Of a stretch of DNA of 34,203 nt, positions 9,801 through 16,456 are shown piece after piece. The first letter of the stretch is position 1. Every line of letters begins with the position of its first letter. The notes under the pieces are model-generated. The model was not told the DNA's origin and did no database searches. It worked only from the letters and a program-made list of their open reading frames with translations. Position numbers and translations under genes: made by a program. Source of the DNA: Nitrospirales bacterium (GTDB taxonomy: Bacteria > Nitrospirota > Nitrospiria > Nitrospirales > UBA8639); contig BQIU01000042.1 in assembly GCA_021603905.1 (NCBI GenBank), forward strand, positions 1 to 34,203, in the 5' to 3' direction.

Positions 9801-10007
9801 AGTCAGCTCAGCCCCAAGAATTGGTTTCAGTCCTGTCTGCCTAGCCACTTCTATAAATCGAACGACTCCATACAATCCATTGGTATCGGTGAGTGCGAGT
9901 GTCTGAGCCCCATGAGAATGTGCCGCTGCACACAATTCCTCTAATGAGGAAACCCCGGACATGGGTGAGTAATTAGAGTGGACGTGAAGATGGATGAAGG
10001 GTGGCAT
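6876..10007 (-). CDS. dnaE2: DnaE2-like error-prone DNA polymerase III alpha subunit
   Basis: A C-family polymerase of about 1043 aa. In order: a PHP domain opening with FIHLHVHSNYSPMSG; polymerase palm and fingers with GRGSAAASIVSYCLGITHVDP and the catalytic stretch PPDIDIDFPWDERD (about residue 350); thumb and finger segments (YQEDVTRVAMAVANFS, FCKPHSASYAQVSFQSAYL); and a C-terminal OB fold near VGQTITMIGWMI. The length, shorter than replicative DnaE (about 1150), and the pairing with an ImuB-like gene point to DnaE2/ImuC, the mutagenic translesion polymerase of the SOS mutasome. I start it at 10007 because GGGGAAAG lies eight bases upstream and the PHP motif follows directly; the frame is open to 10061. 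From 10007 it overlaps the end of the ImuB-like gene by 35 bp, so the two are very likely co-translated. No LexA or replicative operon gene is adjacent. Confidence 0.88.
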   Translation of the reverse strand: MPPFIHLHVHSNYSPMSGVSSLEELCAAAHSHGAQTLALTDTNGLYGVVRFIEVARQTGLKPILGAELTHKQHRATLLSTSMTGYTNLCRLLSDRHCNDTFDFIEAVAQHHHDLLVLSDDMPALIAWKKRKQKNLYVELTPGIMMHQALAFSRRSGIPPVATNRVHFVQPEEFSLHKVLQAIALKTTLSQLPPATCCSPNHWLAPAAVLEPQYTHVPHALLNARRIADRCHTEWNFKDTVQQAFRDQTDPQTFSTLQAKTYEGAQQRYGKVSDEVKKRIETELSVIHSKGFAVWFLIVQDIVQQAPRTCGRGSAAASIVSYCLGITHVDPIRHNLFFERFLNAGRQDPPDIDIDFPWDERDRILDYIFAKYGTRRTAMVANHNTLGFRAAIREVAKVHGISPTELDRVIPGLIRQTEFHPPPTTRTLTAWTANICQTMGIHEPWLEIISVALRLKGCLRHLGVHCGGVVIAPDEIQRYVPVQVSTKGVPIIQWEKDQTEDAGLVKLDILGNRSLAVIRDTLDAIADQTGQRLNATLWEPIYDRRTQELIRQTHTIGCFYIESPATRLLLRKLWSALPNKHLSELDIFEYVVMVSSLVRPAGNPYNRDFVLRAHGQPHQPVHPIFERVLADTHGLMVYQEDVTRVAMAVANFSVEDADQLRKILSKKHKKRQLQDYQIQFSRGAAAKGASQDTITTMWNMMMSFSGYSFCKPHSASYAQVSFQSAYLRAHYPAEFMAAVVNNQGGFYASFVYLSEARRMGLTILPPDINTSYWHYTGTGQTIRMGFMQIKGLKTDVIDDLLDERTKHGPFRSFQNFLTRTKSEQAQIRILVKAGAFDRIAGEVTRPGLLWRLYARHGWQGNKQRTGHILGPSTSSILRLLPDEATALPIPPDYAPKQKIQHEIELHGFPLNTHPLKLFEKAFQGIHDVPACDMHRYVGQTITMIGWMITEKSVQTQQREPMEFVTFEDLTGLYEATFFPKTYRQFGHLLINQGPYILEGIVEEEFQTYSLIVKKIYALQPNTFPPAFASDHVVGKERKNTIETR

Positions 10008-11184
10008 GCGTCTTTCCCCACCAAATGGCCTGTGGACCGAATCGTGTTCGAATATGATCAAGCGATTGTGTGAGGCGGTGTGATTTTTGGGGTGTAAACG
10101 GTTCAGCCTTGGCTTCTTCGCAAAACAATTCGCCTTGTTCGACGGCTCTGGTCAGTTGTCCAGCGCGTAGAGTGAGACGGCTCACTCGGATTCGGCGTTT
10201 GAAACTCCGTGCTAGAAGCTTTGTGACATAAGGGAAAAGATCAATTTCCCAGTATGTCCCTGATTGGATGGCATGAGATGTTGTCAGTTCCAAGCCGTCA
10301 TGATACTGCAGATCGAGTGTGATGTGATGGCACATCCGCTGCTGGGTTCGTAACTGAGGGCATACTCGTTCGAGAAGTTCGTACAGAGTTCCGTGGAGAC
10401 GAGCAAGATCGATCTCGGCTGGGGCCAGTGTGGCGGTGGCGCTGATCTGTGGTTGTTGAGGTGGACATAAAACAGGAGCCGTGTCGGTTCCATGTGCCCA
10501 TGCATGAATGTCGCGAGCTTGTGGGCCCAATATGATTTCAAGCTGATCCAGTTCAATGTCTGCCAGATCTTGTACGGTGTGAAGGTTTAAATCAGCCAAG
10601 ACAGGCAACATCGTCTTTATGTGATGAGAACTGAGCGGTAAGGTATCAATGGGGAGGGGGGCAAGAAACGCTTCTTCAGAGCCATGTCGAATGTCACATA
10701 GTTGTGGAGGACCGACAATCGTTGAGGCAATGCGTGCGACGAGTTTGTTGCTGGCAAGTCCGGCCACTCCGACAAGACCATATTGTTGTGTGATTTCTCG
10801 TTTGATTCGCATGGTGGCATCACAGGCCAACCCAAAGAGACGAGTTGTACCAGTAAGATCAAAAAAGAAATGTCCAGGCTGAATTGGTTCCCAGACAGGG
10901 GAAAATTGACGGATGGTGTTCTCAAGCGCGTGGTGGGCCTGACGGATGTAAGCCGTGCGAGGGGGAAGAATATGGAGTGATGGACAGCGTTGACGAGCTT
11001 GTCTGACAAGGAGGCCAGGTAAGACACCATCATGCTGGGCTTCTTGTGAGGCTTCAGTAATGGGTGCTCGAGAGGATTGTGAACCGGCGACAGCAATCGG
11101 CTGTTTTTGTAAGGAAGGGTTTTCTAGGCGAGCGAGAGAGATTGAAAACCTGGGGATAGAAAAGCAGACAATTTGACGATCCAT
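9973..11184 (-). CDS. imuB: ImuB-like inactive Y-family polymerase homologue
   Basis: A 403-aa protein with the Y-family polymerase layout: N-terminal palm (IVCFSIPRFSISLARL), a central segment with FFFDLTGTTRLFG and a thumb with helix-hairpin-helix (LADLNLHTVQDLADIELDQL), then a little-finger-like end. The catalytic acids are missing: the D of the first motif (VDMDAFF in DinB) is replaced within CFSIPRF, and the SxDE motif is replaced by QPGHFFFD. Loss of both sites is the hallmark of ImuB, which is a scaffold joining the beta clamp, ImuA and DnaE2 rather than a polymerase. The gene is first in a two-gene operon with the DnaE2-like gene. No ImuA/SulA-like gene precedes it; instead mazE lies divergently 222 bp away. 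I found no clear CTG-N10-CAG type LexA box in that spacer. Confidence 0.75.
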   Translation of the reverse strand: MDRQIVCFSIPRFSISLARLENPSLQKQPIAVAGSQSSRAPITEASQEAQHDGVLPGLLVRQARQRCPSLHILPPRTAYIRQAHHALENTIRQFSPVWEPIQPGHFFFDLTGTTRLFGLACDATMRIKREITQQYGLVGVAGLASNKLVARIASTIVGPPQLCDIRHGSEEAFLAPLPIDTLPLSSHHIKTMLPVLADLNLHTVQDLADIELDQLEIILGPQARDIHAWAHGTDTAPVLCPPQQPQISATATLAPAEIDLARLHGTLYELLERVCPQLRTQQRMCHHITLDLQYHDGLELTTSHAIQSGTYWEIDLFPYVTKLLARSFKRRIRVSRLTLRAGQLTRAVEQGELFCEEAKAEPFTPQKSHRLTQSLDHIRTRFGPQAIWWGKTHATLHPSSRPL

Positions 11185-11337
11185 CGTTTCAGCAAGGTTT
11201 TTGATACAGGAGATGAGATAACTTAATCAGTCTAAAATCCATAAGATAAAAGCTTAAATAGTAACCAATGGTTGCATTTTGTAGAGTTTATGTCAAGAAT
11301 TATTGGTGCAAGGTCGGTATCAAGCTAAATCTGCTCC

Positions 11338-11377
11338 TTTTCATGGTCAGGATGGTAAGTTATAATGATGTTATAAC
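11338..11377 (+). promoter_or_regulatory. mazEF promoter with overlapping palindromic operator
   Basis: A -10 box TATAAT (11361-11366) sits 17 bp from a fair -35 match TTTTCA (11338-11343). The -10 is embedded in a perfect inverted repeat GTTATAA-TGATG-TTATAAC (11359-11377). MazE-type (AbrB fold) antitoxins bind palindromes over their own promoters, so this is likely the autoregulatory operator of the downstream toxin-antitoxin pair. The strong AAGGAGG before mazE follows at 11392-11398. Confidence 0.6.
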
Positions 11378-11406
11378 ATTCGTGAAGAGAAAGGAGGCGG
11401 CACTTT

Positions 11407-11655
11407 ATGAATGTGGTTGTCCGCGATATCGGGAATTCAAAAGGGATTATCATCCCCACGCATGCGTTGAAAGAGGCGGGTATTGGAAAAATAGCTGATC
11501 TGCATGTCAAGGATGACTGTATTATCGTGAAAGCCGTCAAACATCCAAGGGCCGATTGGCTAGATGCGATACAGCAGGATCCGCCTGAAGAACATGAACC
11601 AGTGTTTATGGAAGGGGTGGAAGATCTACATATCATGGAAGATTGGGAATGGTAA
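11407..11655 (+). CDS. mazE: MazE-like (AbrB/SpoVT fold) antitoxin
   Basis: An 82-aa acidic protein with an N-terminal swapped-hairpin AbrB domain: VVVRDIGNSKGIIIPTHAL then a second strand pair around KIADLHVKDDCIIVKAV. The C-terminal third (EEHEPVFMEGVEDLHIMEDW) is highly acidic, as expected of the flexible tail that wraps a MazF toxin. A strong ribosome site AAGGAGG lies nine bases upstream. The end of the gene overlaps the toxin gene by 13 bp (7 bp if the second ATG is used), so the two are translationally coupled. Confidence 0.85.
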   Translation: MNVVVRDIGNSKGIIIPTHALKEAGIGKIADLHVKDDCIIVKAVKHPRADWLDAIQQDPPEEHEPVFMEGVEDLHIMEDWEW

Positions 11656-11984
11656 AACCCACTTATCCCAAACGCTTTGAGGTCTATTGGATCAACCTTG
11701 ATCCCACAGTTGGGGCAGAAATGAAAAAGACAAGGCCATGTGTTGTTATTTCACCAGATAGCATGAATCAGGGGTTACAAACAGTCATCGTTGCTCCTAT
11801 GACGACAACAATCAAAACGTGGCCGTTCCGTGTCCCTATCACCCACAAGAAAACCAAAGGGCAGGTCATGCTTGATCAAATACGAGTTGTTTCAAAAAAA
11901 CGGCTGCACAAATTTGATGGATCGGTCCATGCAAAGACCAAAGCCGATGTTCTCGAATGTCTCAACACGATGTTTCTGCTCTAA
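11643..11984 (+). CDS. mazF: MazF-like endoribonuclease toxin
   Basis: A 113-aa PemK/MazF-fold protein; these toxins cut mRNA at short specific sequences. The family marks are seen in order: FEVYWINLDPTVGAEMKKTRPCVVIS with the loop and the conserved Arg of TRP, VIVAPMTTT with the catalytic-region Thr residues, and GQVMLDQIRVVSKKRL. Length is normal (110-115 aa), and no lesion is seen, so unlike hicAB this module looks intact. Two in-frame starts exist (11643 and 11649). A strong terminator follows 22 bp after the stop. Confidence 0.88.
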   Translation: MGMVKPTYPKRFEVYWINLDPTVGAEMKKTRPCVVISPDSMNQGLQTVIVAPMTTTIKTWPFRVPITHKKTKGQVMLDQIRVVSKKRLHKFDGSVHAKTKADVLECLNTMFLL

Positions 11985-12005
11985 CGCTCATGCCTCCTGG
12001 AAATG

Positions 12006-12039
12006 AAAGGGCCTGACATCATCTAATGTCAGGCCCTTT
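12006..12039. terminator. bidirectional terminator between mazF and the PEP-CTERM gene
   Basis: Perfect 14-bp arms AAAGGGCCTGACAT / ATGTCAGGCCCTTT flank a 6-nt loop. A/T runs on both sides allow function in both directions, which fits the convergent genes at 11984 and 12069. Confidence 0.8.
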
Positions 12040-12068
12040 GTCATTCTGACGCATGGGAGCGAAAGCGT

Positions 12069-12699
12069 CTATGACGAAGCATGGGGGTGTTGCCATCGCC
12101 GCCAGCCAATTAAGCCTGCGAGGCCCGAACCGAGCAGTAACATTGTCGAGGGTTCGGGGATGGGAGCTGGGCCAGGCCCGGGCCCGCCACCACCGTTGAG
12201 GTCTTGCGTGACATTCAGTCGGAAGGCATCGATGATATGAGTCGTGTTGGTCGTCGTGACATTGAGTTGCCCTGTCAGGACTATAATATCACAGGGGGCA
12301 CCTAGGTCACCGATAAAGACGGTCCCTGAGGTCTCGCTGAACGTCACGACGGTTTCCACTCGCTGAAAATTGGAAATATCAATGGTGGTGGTGACTAAGG
12401 TGGAAAAATCCACGGGGTTGGGCACACCTAAACTAGCAAAGGCCTGTGAGAGTGCGCTTGTGGGATCGCTGGTCAATGGGGCCATGAATGGATCGGGCGC
12501 GGTGAAGAGGCCACTGACTCCGTTCACATCGGTCACCAAGACTTCCGTGAACCGCGACTCCGTGATGGTATTATTGATGGTAGTTTTGTTGAGGACCCCA
12601 TCTCCAGCTCCAGAGATTGTGACTGCTGACGCGGGTGCTGCCAAACCGAGCCCTTATGATTACCGCCATGATGGGAATCCAGATTCTTGACTTTCGCAT
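12069..12699 (-). pseudogene. PEP-CTERM surface protein gene, frameshift in the signal peptide
   Basis: The C-terminus is a textbook PEP-CTERM sorting signal: IPEPSTMLLLGSGLAGLIGW followed by arginines and a short tail; such proteins are handled by an EpsH/exosortase system. The middle is rich in Thr, Val and Asn, with a GGGGPGPGP hinge before the anchor. The gene should start at 12699 (ATG preceded by AAGGAG), giving MRKSRIWIPIMAVII. The rest of the signal peptide, GLGLAAPASA with an A-x-A cleavage site, lies in another frame. One extra A in the ATAAGGG stretch (12654-12655 on the plus strand) accounts for it: removing it restores IIGLGLAAPASAVTIS. As sequenced, no exported product is made. 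No exosortase is in the window. It is a recent pseudogene, a reversible slip, or a sequencing error. Confidence 0.75.
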
Positions 12700-13110
12700 A
12701 TCTTGACTCCTTTGTTTCTAAAAAAAATAAAGACACGTGTCGTCCTCCAGGGTGTCGGCTCTACGCATCACTCGCTGGTACTGTACGGAGACGACCCCTC
12801 CCCCTCTCAATCCTGCCTTTTGAGGGGGTATGAGTTGGTCTATTCCTGATATTCAAGGTAGTTACCTGAATGGAGCGTTCACTGAAGTTTTGCGAGAACA
12901 GATGAAGACCTGGATGGTGGATGGAATCATCTGCGTTTCCCCAGGTATGTGATAAGATTAATTACCAAAAATAACCTAAACTTTATGAGTATTCAAAAGA
13001 AGTTACTCAGACAAAGCTCAAGGTACTACCGAAACAATTGTGACACCACACACGATATTCAGCAATGTTCTAACGTGTAGAATGTAAGACGAGCTAGTAA
13101 GGCCAAGTCC
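12700..13110. other. non-coding gap with promoters of two divergent genes
   Basis: No coding frame is seen. There is a palindrome GACACGTGTC at 12732-12741, about 33 bp before the PEP-CTERM start, with a further GACAC nearby, which may be a regulator site. A hairpin with 7-bp arms CCCCCTC / GAGGGGG lies at 12800-12838. I found no good -24/-12 element here, although sigma-54 promoters are known for PEP-CTERM genes. Confidence 0.35.
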
Positions 13111-15009
13111 GTGATATGTCATTTCTCTCTCACATCTTGTAAAAACTCTCCTGACTTTTCGCGACATACGAGATACGATGCTCGAGCAACGAGTCTGCAA
13201 ACGCTGCTAAGATACTCTTTCAATGCACTCTGGTGGATGGGCCTATTCACCTGTATGGTAATGGCCTTTCTACAGGAACCGGCTTTTGCTGAAATGAGCC
13301 CAAATCAGATTGTGATTGTGTCGAATGAGAATAGTCATGGAAGCGATTCCGTTGCGAGACACTATGCTCAGCAACGAGGAATACCCGCATCCCATATCCT
13401 TGAACTGGATACGTCGACAAAAGAAACGATCAGTCGAGAAGAATATGAACAGGCCATTGTTCAGCCTATTCAAACCGCTCTCAAAGCCAAAAACCTCGCC
13501 TCCAAAGTCCGAGTGATCGTGACAACGTACGGTATTCCCCTTCGTGTCAGAGCTCCACGTCCTTCATCACAAGAAAAGATATGGTTAGAAGATGCCAAGG
13601 CATGGAGGAAATCTTCTGTCGAGTTTCTTCAAGAGCTCAAGAACGATATCGAGCACATTGCAACTCAGGAGTCCCAATCAGTTCCTTCACAATCGTCAGC
13701 TCAACCCAGTGATTCCACCATAGATCAACGAGCTATTGCTTCATTGATTCAGCGAGTCAATCAGGCTATCCAAGAGGCGTATCATCGTCTTGAGCAATTA
13801 GAAGATGCAAATAGTAGGAAAGCTCATGACCTTGTCCTCGGGAGAGCCATTCAACGAGTAAATGGGTTGGCAGGAAAAGTTCAGATCTTACAGCACTTGT
13901 CAGAAAAGACCGCGACGTTAATGGGCGCACCACTAACAAACATTCGTGCTCAGCTTCGTTCGGCTGAACACCTTGTATCGTTATTGTTGGATGTTCCGTC
14001 TGATAAAGGCAGAGAGCGTGCTTATCAGGTCGTTCAAAAACATTTTGGTGTGAGTGGCGTGCTTCGTTTTGCCAATCAAGAAATACAACGATTCAGTTTT
14101 GCTTCTGCAGATGCGAGCGTTGATAGTGAATTGAGTTTACTGTGGTGGGATCGAACATTCGCTCATCCGTCTGGAAAAATTCCGAACCCCTTGTATGCAT
14201 GGTATCCTGTGCGGGCTCAAGAGCCGTCATTGAGTCTTCCCGTCATGTTAGTAAGTCGTCTTGATGGACCGAGTCCAAATTTAGTCAAGCAAATGATTGA
14301 TCATGCGATCCTGGCAGAACAGGAGGGGTTGAAAGGAAACGCCTATTTTGATGCACGGGGAATGGATTCCGACCAACCATTGAGCTATGGCCATTATGAT
14401 CGAGATATACGCAGGCTCAGCAACGCGGTGCAAAAAAATTCTTCATACCCAGTCATACTCGAAAACACGCAAAAACGATTTAGCCAGTCGGGTGAGGCTC
14501 CTGGTGTTGCACTGTATGTTGGCTGGTATCGCCTCAGGCATTATGAAGATGCCTTTAGCTTTAACCCTGGTTCAATTGGCTATCATATAGCGTCAGGCGA
14601 AGCGGTCAGTCTTCGTGATCCGATGGAGCGTGGGTGGTGTAAAAATGCATTGGAACGAGGTATCACCGCGACGCTTGGACCAATTGGAGAGCCTTATCTT
14701 GATGCCTTTCCATTGCCGACGGAATTCTTCGGATTGTTGCTGACAGGACATTATTCATTGGTTGAAGCGTTCTATCTCTCCACTCGCCATATGAGTTGGC
14801 AAATGGTGCTTGTGGGTGATCCGCTGTATAATCCCTGGCGTGGCCGAACGTTGGCTCACAAAGTCAAAGAGTCGGGGATATTGAGAGGCCAGACATTTCC
14901 GGTCCCTCCGTCTGAGCGAATCATTTCTGATCCGCTTCAGGCCAGAAAGAAACTTCAAGAGGAGCGACGGCAAGTATTGTCGAAACTTTCCATAGGCAAG
15001 AGGCGTTAG
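13111..15009 (+). CDS. TIGR03790-type exported protein of unknown function
   Basis: A 632-aa protein. After a long basic N-terminus a hydrophobic segment (about residues 36-60, WWMGLFTCMVMAFL...AFA) looks like a signal peptide with cleavage after AFA. The next part, NQIVIVSNENSHGSDSVARHYAQQRGIP then HILELDTSTKETISREEYE and VRVIVTTYGIPLRVR, matches my memory of the TIGR03790 family, which has no known function. The central region (about 170-300) is helical and probably coiled coil, an insertion between the two conserved parts. The end has GATLGPIGEPYLDAFP-like text (ITATLGPIGEPYLDAFPLP) and HMSWQMVLVGDPLYNPW, also typical. The start is uncertain: 13111 lacks a ribosome site, and the next in-frame ATG is at 13237. 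It is followed after one base by the alkyltransferase gene, so the two are probably one transcript. Confidence 0.7.
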   Translation: MICHFSLTSCKNSPDFSRHTRYDARATSLQTLLRYSFNALWWMGLFTCMVMAFLQEPAFAEMSPNQIVIVSNENSHGSDSVARHYAQQRGIPASHILELDTSTKETISREEYEQAIVQPIQTALKAKNLASKVRVIVTTYGIPLRVRAPRPSSQEKIWLEDAKAWRKSSVEFLQELKNDIEHIATQESQSVPSQSSAQPSDSTIDQRAIASLIQRVNQAIQEAYHRLEQLEDANSRKAHDLVLGRAIQRVNGLAGKVQILQHLSEKTATLMGAPLTNIRAQLRSAEHLVSLLLDVPSDKGRERAYQVVQKHFGVSGVLRFANQEIQRFSFASADASVDSELSLLWWDRTFAHPSGKIPNPLYAWYPVRAQEPSLSLPVMLVSRLDGPSPNLVKQMIDHAILAEQEGLKGNAYFDARGMDSDQPLSYGHYDRDIRRLSNAVQKNSSYPVILENTQKRFSQSGEAPGVALYVGWYRLRHYEDAFSFNPGSIGYHIASGEAVSLRDPMERGWCKNALERGITATLGPIGEPYLDAFPLPTEFFGLLLTGHYSLVEAFYLSTRHMSWQMVLVGDPLYNPWRGRTLAHKVKESGILRGQTFPVPPSERIISDPLQARKKLQEERRQVLSKLSIGKRR

Positions 15010-15010
15010 T

Positions 15011-15511
15011 GTGAAGAAGACGCGAACTGTGTTCTATGAACTTCTTCGGAGTCCGGTTGGCGAACTGTTGTTGGTCGGGAATGAGCAAGGCTTGAAGATT
15101 CTCAGCTTTCAGGATGGTCGGCATCCTCAAGCGATTGATCCGCAATGGGAAAAAGATCGGAAACCGTTTCAACTCGTTATCTCTCAGTTGGAAGCGTATT
15201 TTAAGGGTTGCCTGACACGATTTACGGTGAAGCTGTCTCCGGAGGGAACGAATTTTCAGCAAGGCGTGTGGAAGACTCTTCGAAGGATTCCCTATGGGAA
15301 AACGGTTTCCTATGGAGAGATCGCAAAGCAAATTGGAAACCCTCATGCCTCACGGGCTGTGGGAGCTGCGAATGGACAAAATCCGATTTCCATCATCGTT
15401 CCATGCCATCGGGTCATTGGAGCCAATGGGAAGTTAGTGGGTTACGGAGGCGGGTTACCTATTAAGCAGTCCTTACTGGCACTTGAGCAACATTCTGGTC
15501 GCGCACGGTGA
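15011..15511 (+). CDS. ogt: methylated-DNA-[protein]-cysteine S-methyltransferase
   Basis: A 166-aa suicide DNA-repair protein that moves the alkyl group from O6-alkylguanine to its own cysteine. The active site PCHRV is present with C132. Also seen are the helix-turn-helix and arginine finger (PHASRAVGAANGQNP) and the family end GYGGGLPIKQSLLALE. The N-terminal RNase-H-like part (SPVGELLLVGNEQGLKIL) is complete, so this is the Ogt-type length with no Ada domain. Translation starts at GTG 15011, one base after the stop of the upstream gene, which implies coupling. Confidence 0.92.
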   Translation: MKKTRTVFYELLRSPVGELLLVGNEQGLKILSFQDGRHPQAIDPQWEKDRKPFQLVISQLEAYFKGCLTRFTVKLSPEGTNFQQGVWKTLRRIPYGKTVSYGEIAKQIGNPHASRAVGAANGQNPISIIVPCHRVIGANGKLVGYGGGLPIKQSLLALEQHSGRAR

Positions 15512-15530
15512 TAATTGCTGAAGGACGGTC

Positions 15531-16112
15531 TTATTGAGCAGGGGATTCGTAAGCAGGCATTTGTGTCATAGGCGCGATGGATCCGAAATGCACTCCAAAG
15601 CTTTTCTGCTCGCGATCGTGCACATAACGGGTGAGGGCTTCATGAATCACGGGAAAGGCAAGCTGTTTCCAGGGAATATCATCGAGCGAAACGAGTTGGA
15701 CTTCCAGGCTCTCTTCTCCGACACCGAATTCACGTTTCCGTAGTTCTCCGCGATAGATGATATAGACCTGATCGACTCGGCGCAACGAATACACTGCATA
15801 GAGCGACGTAATCTGGACGTCAGCCAATGCCTCTTCTTGTGTTTCTCTTGCCGCAGCCTCTTCAGAGCTTTCTCCCATTTCCATAAACCCGGCCGGGAAC
15901 GTCCAAAGTCCTAAGCGAGGCTCAATGGCGCGACGACACATGAGGACCTGTCCTTCCCATTCTGGAATACAGCCTGCCACAATTTTTGGGTTTTGATAAT
16001 GAATGGTTTGACAGTTTGGACAGACCGCTCTGAGCCGGTCCTCACCCTGAGGAATTTTCTGTTCTACCGTTGAACCGCATTGACTACAAAAATTGATGGG
16101 AGGGAGTGGCAT
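15531..16112 (-). CDS. NUDIX hydrolase with N-terminal zinc ribbon
   Basis: A 193-aa protein. The N-terminus has two CxxC pairs (C9/C12 and C31/C34) forming a zinc ribbon that ends in IHYQNPK, then a NUDIX domain with the box starting GFMEMGESSEEAAARETQEE. The last glycine of the standard box (EExG) is alanine-containing here (EEALADV). The pattern resembles short NudC-like / ADP-ribose pyrophosphatase-like NUDIX proteins acting on nucleotide sugars or NAD-like compounds, but it lacks the SQPWPFPxS motif of true NudC, so the substrate is open. It is convergent with the alkyltransferase gene (20 bp between stops). Confidence 0.82.
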   Translation of the reverse strand: MPLPPINFCSQCGSTVEQKIPQGEDRLRAVCPNCQTIHYQNPKIVAGCIPEWEGQVLMCRRAIEPRLGLWTFPAGFMEMGESSEEAAARETQEEALADVQITSLYAVYSLRRVDQVYIIYRGELRKREFGVGEESLEVQLVSLDDIPWKQLAFPVIHEALTRYVHDREQKSFGVHFGSIAPMTQMPAYESPAQ

Positions 16113-16456
16113 ACTTCTATGTATCGGAAGAACGACAAGTGGTCAAGAGCTTTTTTTGAATAGTCCTGGAATGTTGGTGAATAATCTTCACGGAAAAGGC
16201 ATGTTAAAGTGCAAATTGCAAAATAAAAAGTGATGAGTTAGGGAAAAGCCCTACTCGTGATTTTGAATGTTTCATTTTGACGTTTGCACAATCAGTCCTT
16301 CACCCTGAAGTATCGTAAAGTATGTCTCCGACGCGATAGAGTTGCTGTAAAGAGAGATCTGCCGTGTTTGTGATATCGTCACGGCCTTTGGTAAGGTTGG
16401 GGCCCGGAGCATTGACTCCGCTTCTTAACCAGAAACCGTTAAAGGAAAACAATGAG
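16113..16456. other. non-coding gap upstream of ettA
   Basis: No coding frame is convincing. A short imperfect hairpin GAGTTAGGG-AAAAG-CCCTACTC lies around 16236-16257; without a T run its role is unknown. The ettA frame is open back to 16364 but that part is not like the family. Confidence 0.3.

Noticed and set aside
10008..10061. Earlier start for the DnaE2-like protein (18 extra codons)
   Set aside because: The extra residues are not like any PHP domain, and the internal ATG has a good GGGGAAAG at correct distance.
11185..11406. LexA-type SOS box before imuB
   Set aside because: No CTG-N10-CAG, GAAC-N4-GTTC or GTTC-N7-GTTC match with acceptable symmetry could be found by eye.
16236..16257. 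Riboswitch in front of ettA
   Set aside because: Only a short imperfect hairpin is seen; no conserved core of a known riboswitch class.
16364..16456. Extended N-terminus of EttA
   Set aside because: EttA family proteins begin close to the 16457 ATG; the extra 31 residues are unlike the family.
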